Below, one piece after another: positions 1 to 6,912 of a DNA stretch of 64,000 bases (the stretch's first letter is position 1; every line of letters begins with the position of its first letter). This DNA comes from Conchiformibius steedae. GTDB lineage: Bacteria; Pseudomonadota; Gammaproteobacteria; Burkholderiales; Neisseriaceae. The stretch lies in the NCBI RefSeq assembly GCF_014054725.1, contig NZ_CP059563.1:1453749-1517748 (forward strand), read 5' to 3'. The notes beneath the pieces are model-generated. The model was not told the origin of the DNA. It searched no databases and saw only the letters and a program-made list of their open reading frames with translations. The translations under genes were made by a program, and so were the position numbers.

Positions 1-1
1 A

Positions 2-124
2 CCGGGGGGGTGGCAGATTATCGGGCGCACCGAACTGCCGCTGTTTCGTGCCGATGCCGAACCGCCTGCCCTGCTGGCAGCGGGCGACACCGTGTCGTTT
101 ACCCTTGCTTCCCTGACCCTCTGA
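2..124 (+). CDS. pxpB: 5-oxoprolinase subunit PxpB, C-terminal part (partial)
   Basis: Only the last 40 codons are present; the gene begins before the window. The reading frame gives GGWQIIGRTELPLF, then LLAAGDTVSF and a TGA at 122-124. The GGW.IIGRT and GD.V.F pattern is the usual end of the KipI/PxpB family. PxpB works with PxpA and PxpC to open 5-oxoproline to glutamate using ATP. The pxpC start lies 10 bases downstream, which supports one operon. The identity rests on a short fragment plus this neighbour. Confidence 0.75.
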   Translation, partial: PGGWQIIGRTELPLFRADAEPPALLAAGDTVSFTLASLTL

Positions 125-134
125 TTTTCCCGCC

Positions 135-1061
135 ATGATTACCGTTCTCGACACCCCCGCCTTTTCCACCCTGCAAGACCTCGGACGACACGGACTGCGC
201 CGCCACGGTATCGGTCATGCGGGCGCAATGGATACGCTTGCCCTACGCGCAGGCAATATTTTACTCGGCAACCCCGAATCCGCCGCCGCCATTGAAACTG
301 CACTGGGCGGACTAACCCTGCGTTTTGAGTGCGACAGCAGCTTTTGCATCACGGGCGCACTCTATCAAGCCGAATTAGACGGCGCAGCCGTGCATTCCTA
401 TTGGCGTTATCCCGTGCGTAAAGGGCAAACCCTGCGCCTGATTCGCGCCGTGCAAGGCATGTATGGTTATGTGTGCATACGTGGCGGATTCGCCGTAGAA
501 GAAGTGTTGGGCTCGCGCAGCACCGATGCCAAAGCACAGTTTGGCGGATGGCACGGTCGCGCCTTGCAAGCGGGCGACATTCTGCCCCTAGGCAGCAGCC
601 AACCCACCCCGCAATCGCGCATCGGCATCGCCCCCATCGGGTTTACCCACCGCATTCATGCCGTGATTTCGTCTGAATACAGCCACTTTACCCGCAAAGC
701 CCATTACCGCTTTTGGCAAAACGCATGGACGCTGCAAAGCAACAGCAACCGCATGGGCTACCGTTTCGGCGGCGGCGTGCTGGAACGCGCCCAGCACGAA
801 GAAATGCCGTCCCACGCCGTACAATTCGGCACGGTACAAGTTCCCCCCAACGGACAACCCATCGTGCTGATGGCAGACACCCAAACCACAGGCGGCTATC
901 CCAAAATCGCCTGCATCGCCCAAGCCGATTTGGGAAGGCTGGCACAAGTGCGCTTTGGCAGCCGCATTTATTTTCAAATCGCCACCGCCGAAGAAGCTGC
1001 CAAACTGCGCCGCCGCAACGAAGCCTATCTCAACCAAATCCGCATGATTGCCAATCAGTGA
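135..1061 (+). CDS. pxpC: 5-oxoprolinase subunit PxpC (KipA/YbgK family)
   Basis: 308 residues, the usual length for the biotin-dependent carboxyltransferase-like KipA/PxpC family. The N-terminus reads ITVLDTPAFSTLQDLGRHG, followed by GHAGAMDTLALRAGN and LLGNPESAAAIE, the family signatures. The C-terminal part carries QTTGGYPKIACIAQADLGR, also typical. The product is expected in the cytosol, where PxpABC converts 5-oxoproline (pyroglutamate) to glutamate. It follows pxpB by 10 bases. pxpA is not in the window and may be upstream. A strong terminator directly follows the stop codon, so this is the last gene of the operon. Confidence 0.93.
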   Translation: MITVLDTPAFSTLQDLGRHGLRRHGIGHAGAMDTLALRAGNILLGNPESAAAIETALGGLTLRFECDSSFCITGALYQAELDGAAVHSYWRYPVRKGQTLRLIRAVQGMYGYVCIRGGFAVEEVLGSRSTDAKAQFGGWHGRALQAGDILPLGSSQPTPQSRIGIAPIGFTHRIHAVISSEYSHFTRKAHYRFWQNAWTLQSNSNRMGYRFGGGVLERAQHEEMPSHAVQFGTVQVPPNGQPIVLMADTQTTGGYPKIACIAQADLGRLAQVRFGSRIYFQIATAEEAAKLRRRNEAYLNQIRMIANQ

Positions 1062-1062
1062 T

Positions 1063-1102
1063 AAAAAATTCCCCCGAACCATCTGATTCGGGGGAATTTT
1101 TT
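1063..1102 (+). terminator. Rho-independent terminator after pxpC
   Basis: A perfect 16-bp stem (1063-1078 with 1087-1102) with an 8-base loop begins one base after the pxpC stop. The right arm ends in a T run. The A-rich left arm means it could also act on the opposite strand, for prpF transcripts that read through. Confidence 0.9.
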
Positions 1103-1120
1103 ATCTCAACACCTTAATCT

Positions 1121-1227
1121 TATAGTTGATGAAAATAAAAACGAGATAAGACGACAACGCCCGCCGTGTACGCGCAGTACATCAGGGCATTGGCAACGCC
1201 TTATCGTTGCAATTTTAATCAACTATA
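1121..1227. repeat. 107-bp terminal-inverted-repeat element, copy 1 (MITE-like)
   Basis: Begins TATAGTTGATGAAAAT and ends ATTTTAATCAACTATA, so the ends are inverted repeats of about 16 bases. The inside carries nested inverted repeats (CAACGCCC...GGGCATTG and TGTACG...AGTACA), so the whole element can fold into one long hairpin. The same sequence recurs at 23335-23441, 24452-24553 and 58330-58435. The TA at both ends suggests a mobilised element using TA targets, as in the IS630/mariner group, but no transposase is present. The right end supplies the TAG stop codon of prpF (1223-1225). Confidence 0.85.
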
Positions 1228-2404
1228 CTTCCTGCAAACAATCTTCAGGCACACGCACCCAACCTTCCATAATCACCCGTGCGCTGCGGCTCATCACCGC
1301 TTTTGCCGCCCGCCATCTGCCGTCTGCGCCCTGCTGCGCCGCCGCGCCCACGCGCAGCGTTCCCGAAGGATGACCGAAACGCACCGATTCGCGCGTACCG
1401 CCGCCCGCCGCCGCATGCACCAGTGTTCCCGACACCGCCGCCGCCGTGGCAATCGCCACCGAAGCCGTCCCCATCATGGCATGATGCAGCTTGCCCATGC
1501 TCATTGCCCGCACCAGCAAATCCACGTCTGCCGCCGCCACCGTTTTGCCCGCAGACGACACATAATCCTGCGGCGGGGCTACCCAAGCAATTTTGGGCGT
1601 ATGGGCGCGGTTTGCCGCTTCCGACACATCGTTAATCAAACCCATTTTCAACGCCCCATAAGCGCGGATGGTTTCCAATTTTGCCAATTCCGCAGGATGA
1701 GCATTGATGTCGTCCTGCAACTCCGTACCGCTGTAGCCCAAATCCGCCGCATTCACAAAAATCGTGGGAATCCCCGAATTAATCAGCGTGGCGCGTAAAC
1801 GTCCCCATTCGGGAATGTCCAATTCGTCCACCACATTGCCTGTGGGAAACATATCACCTTCGCCGTCTGCGGGGTCAAGAAAGGCAATTTCCACTTCGGC
1901 AGCGGGAAAGGTAACACCGTCCAATTCAAAATCACCGCATTCCTGTACTTCGCCGTCTGTGATGGGGATTTTAGCGACAATGGTTTTACCGATATTCGCC
2001 TGCCAAATCCGCACCGTACAAACGCCGTTATCGGGAATTTTTGCTTTATCCACCAAGCCTTGCGAAATGGCAAACGCACCCACCGCAGCGGTTAAATTGC
2101 CGCAGTTGCCGCTCCAATCCACAAACGGTTTATCCACAGACACTTGCCCAAACAGATAATCCACATCGTGGTCAGGTTTGGACGATTTATCCAAAATCAC
2201 CGCCTTGCTGGTAGAAGAACTGGCGTTGCCCAAGCCGTCAATCTGCTTGCCGTAGGGGTCGGGACTGCCCAGCACGCGCAACAGGATTTGGTCGCGTACC
2301 TTGCCTGCACTTTGCGCCGCTGCGGGCAAATCGCCCAGCTTAAAAAATACGCCTTTGGATGTGCCGCCACGGTAATACACGGCGGGGATTTTGATTTGTT
2401 TCAT
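1223..2404 (-). CDS. prpF: 2-methylaconitate cis-trans isomerase PrpF
   Basis: 393 residues. The start IPAVYYRGGTSKGVFF and the motifs GNASSSTSKAVI, SGNCGNLTAAVG and GIPTIF are those of PrpF, a diaminopimelate-epimerase-fold isomerase. In the methylcitrate pathway it acts with the AcnD dehydratase on 2-methylaconitate during propionate use. No prpB, prpC or acnD lies in the window; acnB at 6.9 kb is the housekeeping aconitase. The start at 2404 sits 12 bases after the bamD stop on the same strand, so it may be cotranscribed with bamD. The last codon and stop come from the inverted-repeat element at 1121-1227. A related 4-oxalomesaconate tautomerase is a less likely alternative. Confidence 0.88.
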   Translation of the reverse strand: MKQIKIPAVYYRGGTSKGVFFKLGDLPAAAQSAGKVRDQILLRVLGSPDPYGKQIDGLGNASSSTSKAVILDKSSKPDHDVDYLFGQVSVDKPFVDWSGNCGNLTAAVGAFAISQGLVDKAKIPDNGVCTVRIWQANIGKTIVAKIPITDGEVQECGDFELDGVTFPAAEVEIAFLDPADGEGDMFPTGNVVDELDIPEWGRLRATLINSGIPTIFVNAADLGYSGTELQDDINAHPAELAKLETIRAYGALKMGLINDVSEAANRAHTPKIAWVAPPQDYVSSAGKTVAAADVDLLVRAMSMGKLHHAMMGTASVAIATAAAVSGTLVHAAAGGGTRESVRFGHPSGTLRVGAAAQQGADGRWRAAKAVMSRSARVIMEGWVRVPEDCLQEV

Positions 2405-2416
2405 GATGTTATCCTT

Positions 2417-3229
2417 CTATTTCCAATAACGCCACCACGGCATATCGTCTGCCACCCACCCTTTTTGCAGGTAGGCGCTTTGCGGGAAACTTTTTTCCAA
2501 GACGCGGCGGCTGTCGTCTGCCAATTGCGGTTTGTTCATTTTGTTGTAGGTAAAAATCATAATCGCCAAGGCTTCTTCGGGATAAGAAGTGTTTTGGTAT
2601 TGTTTGAGAATGCTTTGGGCGCGGTTGTTGGCAGCCAGATACGCGCCGCGTTTGGCGTAATAACGGGCAATGGCGATTTCGTGTCCGCCCAAGGCTTCTA
2701 CCAGCCGTTTCATGCGTTTGCGGGCATCGTTAGCGTATTTGCTGTTGGGAAAGCGTTTCACCAGCGTTTCAAAAGTTTGAAAGGCTTTGCGGTTGGCTTC
2801 GGGGTCGCGGTCAGACCAATCTTGTGCGGAAAGTTTGTTTAAAAAAGAGGTATCTTCGGCAAATTGCACCAAACCGCGCAAATACAAGGCGTAATCCATA
2901 TTGGCACTGGCGGGAAAGTGTCGTTCAAATCGCGCCAAAGCTGCCAAGGCTTTTACAGGTTCTTCGTTTTTGTAATGGGCGTAGGCTTCTTCCATCAGTG
3001 CCTGTTCCACATAACGTCCTTCGGGCTGGCGCGAACGCAGCACTTCAAACAGGGAAACGGCGCGGCTGTAATTGCCTGCGTCCAATTCTTTGCGGGCTTC
3101 GGAATAGACGCTGTCTGCCGTCCAGTCTTGGGTTAAACGGGCATCTTTGTCAATTTTACTTTGGCTGGTGCCGGCGCAGGCGCTCAACAGCAACGAACCG
3201 AACACCAGCACCGCTAAATGTTTTTTCAT
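2417..3229 (-). CDS. bamD: Outer membrane assembly lipoprotein BamD (ComL)
   Basis: 270 residues. A lipoprotein signal MKKHLAVLVFGSLLLSAC places the lipid-bearing cysteine at residue 18. Behind it lie tetratricopeptide-like helices, including DAGNYSRAVSLFEVL and HFPASANMDYALYLRG, as in BamD. The protein sits on the inner face of the outer membrane and helps BamA insert beta-barrel proteins; the neisserial version was named ComL because of its effect on transformation. It is transcribed leftwards, with prpF 12 bases downstream. The 170-base gap to the divergent M15 gene at 3400 must hold both promoters. Confidence 0.95.
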   Translation of the reverse strand: MKKHLAVLVFGSLLLSACAGTSQSKIDKDARLTQDWTADSVYSEARKELDAGNYSRAVSLFEVLRSRQPEGRYVEQALMEEAYAHYKNEEPVKALAALARFERHFPASANMDYALYLRGLVQFAEDTSFLNKLSAQDWSDRDPEANRKAFQTFETLVKRFPNSKYANDARKRMKRLVEALGGHEIAIARYYAKRGAYLAANNRAQSILKQYQNTSYPEEALAIMIFTYNKMNKPQLADDSRRVLEKSFPQSAYLQKGWVADDMPWWRYWK

Positions 3230-3345
3230 CAGGATTCCTTTTTCCTTTTATTGATTGTGGCTTGATACTTGATATAAGAAAGGCTATTTTGCCATTTTTC
3301 GCCGAATTTGGGAATCATACGCGATACGCGACGGCGGCAGACGGT

Positions 3346-3351
3346 TATAAT
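3346..3351 (+). promoter_or_regulatory. Probable -10 box for the M15 carboxypeptidase gene
   Basis: TATAAT followed by CGCGCTTTT. The -10 box, GC-rich discriminator and T run repeat the pattern seen before grxD, ridA, purM, ybaB and the RDD gene. No good -35 is visible. A start of transcription near 3358 favours translation starting at 3379 or 3400 rather than at GTG 3370. Confidence 0.6.
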
Positions 3352-3399
3352 CGCGCTTTTGGCTAACAGGTGGTTGGTGTGCGTAGGATAAACGGGCGA

Positions 3400-4218
3400 A
3401 TGCGCCGCCGTGTGACGGTGGCAGTAATGGTGTTAATGGTTTTGCTGATTGCGCTAGGCATTGGGCTGTGGTTGCGAAGTGGGTTTGAAAACAGCCGCGA
3501 TGCCGTTCCGCCCGCTGCGCCGTCTGTTCCTGCGCCGCCACCAGCACCCAAACCGCGCCCCGCCGAAGCACCGATACCCGCCGAAATTTTAGACGGGCGC
3601 ATTCTGCCTTCACAAAGCACCCATTTGGTACGCCTGCCCGATGCCCTTGCCAACAAAGCCACTTTCGTCCACCGCGATGCCTTGGAAGATTTAAGCGCAC
3701 TGATGGCAGCGGCGCAGCGCGACAACATTCCCCTCAAAGTGGTATCGGGTTTCCGTTCGTATTGGCATCAAAAAAATATTTGGGACAAGAAATGGCAACA
3801 ATACGCCCGTGAAATCCCTGACGAAACGGCACGAGTAGAAAAATTGACGCAATTTTCTGCCGTACCGGGGTTTAGCCGTCACCATTGGGGTACAGACGTG
3901 GATTTTAACAGCGTGGAAACCGCCTATTGGCACAGCCCCGAAGGGCAGAAAGTTTGGCAATGGCTGCGGCAAAACGCCCACCGTTACAGCTTTTGCCAAG
4001 TGTATGACGGACGCGCCCAAGGACAGCGCAGCGGCGGACACGAAGACGAAGCGTGGCATTGGTCGCACCTGCCTTCTGCCGAAGCGCTGCATCGCCAACG
4101 CTCGGCACGTTTACACGAGGCTTTGTATCCCGATTTGGCAGGACACGCCGTTTTGCAGCAAAAGCCCGAATTATTGCGCCCTTTTGTGGATTCGCTTGCG
4201 CCTGAATGCGTGAATTAA
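3400..4218 (+). CDS. D-alanyl-D-alanine carboxypeptidase, M15B (VanY-like) family
   Basis: About 272 residues. One hydrophobic segment near the N-terminus (VTVAVMVLMVLLIALGIGLW) anchors the protein, followed by a Pro/Ala-rich linker and a periplasmic M15B domain. The zinc and catalytic signatures are visible: SGFRSYWHQ, PGFSRHHWGTDVDF (metal His and Asp) and DEAWHWS (Glu and the last metal His). Such enzymes trim the terminal D-Ala from peptidoglycan stem peptides. The start is uncertain: ATG 3400 has AGGA at 3385, while GTG 3370 and GTG 3379 are in frame upstream. It is divergent from bamD. It resembles VanY in fold only; nothing here points to glycopeptide resistance. Confidence 0.85.
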   Translation: MRRRVTVAVMVLMVLLIALGIGLWLRSGFENSRDAVPPAAPSVPAPPPAPKPRPAEAPIPAEILDGRILPSQSTHLVRLPDALANKATFVHRDALEDLSALMAAAQRDNIPLKVVSGFRSYWHQKNIWDKKWQQYAREIPDETARVEKLTQFSAVPGFSRHHWGTDVDFNSVETAYWHSPEGQKVWQWLRQNAHRYSFCQVYDGRAQGQRSGGHEDEAWHWSHLPSAEALHRQRSARLHEALYPDLAGHAVLQQKPELLRPFVDSLAPECVN

Positions 4219-4243
4219 CTAAACACCCCACGCCGATTATCGT

Positions 4244-4249
4244 TATAAT
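4244..4249 (+). promoter_or_regulatory. Probable -10 box for grxD-apbC
   Basis: TATAAT followed by CGCCCACTTTT, 40 bases before the grxD start. It has the same form as the box at 3346. The -35 region is not recognisable. Confidence 0.6.
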
Positions 4250-4288
4250 CGCCCACTTTTCACACACAACTTTTTAAGGAATTTTCAA

Positions 4289-4606
4289 ATGGACGTTCAA
4301 GAACACATCCGCCAACTCGTTAGCGAAAACCGCGTGGTTTTGTTTATGAAAGGCAGCAAACAGTTTCCGCAATGCGGTTTTTCTGCCCGTGCCGTACAAA
4401 TTTTGCAAGCCGCAGGCTGTCAGGATTTTGTTACCGTAAACGTATTGGAAGACGATGCCATCCGCCAAGGCATTAAAGTATTTTCCGATTGGCCCACCAT
4501 TCCGCAGCTGTATGTTAATGGCGAATTTCAAGGCGGCAGCGACATCATGACCGAAATGTTTGAAGCAGGCGAACTGCAAGCCCTGTTGGGCAGCAACGCG
4601 GCATGA
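4289..4606 (+). CDS. grxD: Monothiol glutaredoxin Grx4 (GrxD)
   Basis: 105 residues, the full length for single-domain monothiol glutaredoxins. The active site PQCGFS is at about residues 28-33, with the glutathione-binding [19 protein letters not shown] further on. Grx4 carries [2Fe-2S] clusters with glutathione as a ligand, often paired with BolA-type proteins; an IbaG homologue lies at 20183. AAGGA at 4277-4281 serves as the ribosome site. The stop overlaps the ATG of apbC, so the two are translated together, which suits a shared role in iron-sulfur cluster supply. Confidence 0.95.
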   Translation: MDVQEHIRQLVSENRVVLFMKGSKQFPQCGFSARAVQILQAAGCQDFVTVNVLEDDAIRQGIKVFSDWPTIPQLYVNGEFQGGSDIMTEMFEAGELQALLGSNAA

Positions 4607-5661
4607 GCCACCCCGCCGCATTAGACGCGGTTGCCATTGGCGACAGCGGGCGCACGCTGGGCAGTGAAAAAGCCGTTGCCGCTTACAAACAGCACGGCAA
4701 TCATTGCCGCGTGGTGCTGCATTTCGGTTTTCCCGTTGCCCATCTTGCCGATGTGCTGACCGCACAGGTACGCGCCGCTTTGGGGCAGGATAACGCCGAA
4801 GTACAGCTGGAAACGCAGATTGTCAGCCATCAGGTGCAAGCCAATCTTGCCACGGTAAAAGGCGTAAAAAACATTATTGCTGTGGCTTCGGGCAAAGGCG
4901 GCGTGGGCAAATCCACCACCACCGCCAACCTCGCCCAAGCCCTGCACGATATGGGCGCGAAAGTGGGCGTGTTGGATGCCGATTTATACGGTCCCAGCCA
5001 GCCCACCATGTTGGGCGTGACGCAACAGCAGCCGCAGCAGCAAAACCAACGCTTTATCCCCGTGCGTAACGCGCAAGGCATACAAGTGATGTCCATCGGT
5101 TTTTTGATTGACCCCAATCAAGCCGTGGTGTGGCGCGGACCAATGGTGTCGCAAGCCCTGCAACAACTGCTGTTCCAGAGCGAATGGGACGATGTGGATT
5201 ACCTGCTGGTGGACTTGCCCCCCGGTACGGGTGACATTCAATTAACCTTGTCGCAAAAAATCCCCGTCACGGGCGCGGTAGTCGTGACCACGCCGCAGGA
5301 TATTGCCTTGCTGGATGCCCGCAAAGCCGTGGATATGTTTGAAAAAGTGCATATTCCCGTATTGGGCGTGCTGGAAAATATGTCGGTGCATATCTGTTCG
5401 CAATGCGGTTGCCGCGAAGCCCTATTTGGCAGTGATGGCGGCAAGCATTTGGCGGAAACATTGGGCGTGCCGCTATTGGGGCAACTGCCGCTTAGTTTAC
5501 CGCTGCGCGAAGCCATGGACACGGGTGCGAGTGCCACACTACACCGGCAACGCCCCGAAATCGCCGCGTTGTACCGCCGCGCTGCGTTTGATGTGGCTGC
5601 CGCCGTATCCGACAAACGCCGCGACTTCAGCAGCCGTTTTCCCAAAATCGTGGTGGAATAA
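4603..5661 (+). CDS. apbC: Iron-sulfur cluster carrier ATPase ApbC (Mrp)
   Basis: 352 residues. The deviant Walker A motif [10 protein letters not shown] is at about residues 97-106, [14 protein letters not shown] follows, and the Walker B DLPPGTGD is present. A CSQCG pair near residue 266 supplies the two cysteines that bind a bridging cluster in the dimer. The N-terminal 90 residues form the MIP18-like domain seen in longer Mrp proteins. ApbC binds and passes on Fe-S clusters in the cytosol. The ATG overlaps the grxD stop, and no separate ribosome site is needed. Confidence 0.94.
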   Translation: MSHPAALDAVAIGDSGRTLGSEKAVAAYKQHGNHCRVVLHFGFPVAHLADVLTAQVRAALGQDNAEVQLETQIVSHQVQANLATVKGVKNIIAVASGKGGVGKSTTTANLAQALHDMGAKVGVLDADLYGPSQPTMLGVTQQQPQQQNQRFIPVRNAQGIQVMSIGFLIDPNQAVVWRGPMVSQALQQLLFQSEWDDVDYLLVDLPPGTGDIQLTLSQKIPVTGAVVVTTPQDIALLDARKAVDMFEKVHIPVLGVLENMSVHICSQCGCREALFGSDGGKHLAETLGVPLLGQLPLSLPLREAMDTGASATLHRQRPEIAALYRRAAFDVAAAVSDKRRDFSSRFPKIVVE

Positions 5662-5769
5662 CACCGTTTCACATCGTGGCGAATGCCTGTTTTTCAGTTT
5701 CCAAACTTGAACAAACAGCGCATTCGCCTTATTCTTGTTATTTGACAAATCAAAATAAAGGAACAGATT

Positions 5770-6621
5770 ATGCGTTGGCAGGATAGAGAAGGCAGTCAGA
5801 ATGTAGAAGACCATCGCGGGCGCAGCGGCGGCGGGGGCGGTGGCGGACGCGGCGGCATGGGCATTATCGGTTTGATTGTGATGCTGGTGGGCGCGTATTA
5901 CGGTGTGGATTTAAGCGGGCTGGTGGGTGGTGGTGCGCCCATGTCTATTCAAGAACAAAGCGCACCGAGAAAATACTCACAACAAGAAGAGGAATTGGCG
6001 AAATTCAGTTCGGTGGTGTTGCGCGAAACTGAAAAAGTGTGGAGCGACTATTTCCGCCGCCACGGGGCGCACTACCAAATGCCCACCATGCGCCTGTATT
6101 CGGGCGCAACCCGTACCGCCTGTGGCGCGGGACACGCTTCAGCAGGTCCGTTTTACTGCCCCGCCGACCAAAAACTGTATATTGACCTGTCGTTTTACAA
6201 CACCATGAAAAACGAATTGGGCGCGGAAGGCGATGCGGCGTTTGCCTATGTGTTGGCGCACGAAGTGGGACACCATGTTCAAACGGTACTTGGCACGATT
6301 AGTGAAGTACACAAAGCACAACAGGTTGTCAGCAAACGTGAAGCCAATGCTTTGTCGGTTAAACTGGAATTGCAGGCGGATTGTTATGCGGGCATTTGGG
6401 CGCATTACGCCGAAAAAGACGGTTTGTTTGAAGCGGGCGACTTGGAAGAAGCGTTTAACGCTGCCGAAGCGGTGGGCGACGACCGTTTGCAGCACCGCGC
6501 CCAAGGCTATACCGTACCGCACACTTACACCCACGGCACGTCTGCCCAGCGCAAAGCGTGGTTTCAACGTGGGTTGAACAGCGGCGATATTGAGCAGTGC
6601 AATACCTTTGCCCGTTCTTAA
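5770..6621 (+). CDS. YpfJ-family neutral zinc metallopeptidase, membrane anchored
   Basis: 283 residues. A glycine run (residues 20-29) precedes one membrane segment (GIIGLIVMLVGAYYGV, 31-46). The outer domain carries the zinc motif HEVGH at 164-168 and a second region ELQADCYAGIWAH, giving the family pattern. The substrate of this family is not established to my knowledge. AAAGGA at 5757 fits the ATG at 5770. A possible hairpin at 5679-5727 (arms GCGAATG...CATTCGC) lies between apbC and this gene and may end the previous operon. A terminator follows at 6637. Confidence 0.88.
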   Translation: MRWQDREGSQNVEDHRGRSGGGGGGGRGGMGIIGLIVMLVGAYYGVDLSGLVGGGAPMSIQEQSAPRKYSQQEEELAKFSSVVLRETEKVWSDYFRRHGAHYQMPTMRLYSGATRTACGAGHASAGPFYCPADQKLYIDLSFYNTMKNELGAEGDAAFAYVLAHEVGHHVQTVLGTISEVHKAQQVVSKREANALSVKLELQADCYAGIWAHYAEKDGLFEAGDLEEAFNAAEAVGDDRLQHRAQGYTVPHTYTHGTSAQRKAWFQRGLNSGDIEQCNTFARS

Positions 6622-6636
6622 ACGGACACTTTCCGC

Positions 6637-6670
6637 AACCGATGCCCTTGGGTATCGGTTTTTGTTTTTT
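6637..6670 (+). terminator. Rho-independent terminator after the YpfJ-family gene
   Basis: Arms AACCGATGCCC (6637-6647) and GGGTATCGGTT (6650-6660) pair with one G-T wobble and are followed by a long T run. The rest of the gap up to acnB at 6913 shows no gene. Confidence 0.85.
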
Positions 6671-6912
6671 TTTAAAATGTAATCCGCCGTTGCCCGTTTG
6701 CCTGCCGAAAAAACCAATTCCGTCAAACCCCGCCGCCACCATTTTCCCGCCGCTTATTCCGCATTTTGTAAAATTAGGTTATGATTGGGCTTAACCGTCG
6801 GCACACAGCCGATTTCGGTTGCAGTGAGTGCTTGATTTCCCTTATGGGGCATAAATCACATAACTGCCTTTCCCCAAAAAGAAAAACACTTTGTCAAACA
6901 AGGAACCGGAAA

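Noticed and set aside
1121..1227. CRISPR repeat or insertion sequence
   Set aside because: Copies are dispersed, not arrayed, and about 106 bp with no transposase; they fit a small non-autonomous element.
1166..1798. 210-residue plus-strand frame opposite prpF
   Set aside because: His/Arg-rich shadow of prpF on the other strand with no domain.
5820..5860. Glycine-codon repeat in the YpfJ-family gene as a phase-variable tract
   Set aside because: The codons are mixed GGC/GGG/GGT and not a uniform short repeat, so slippage is unlikely.
6781..6912. Longer N-terminus for AcnB from ATG 6781
   Set aside because: The added 44 residues do not resemble any aconitase; a ribosome site stands just before 6913.
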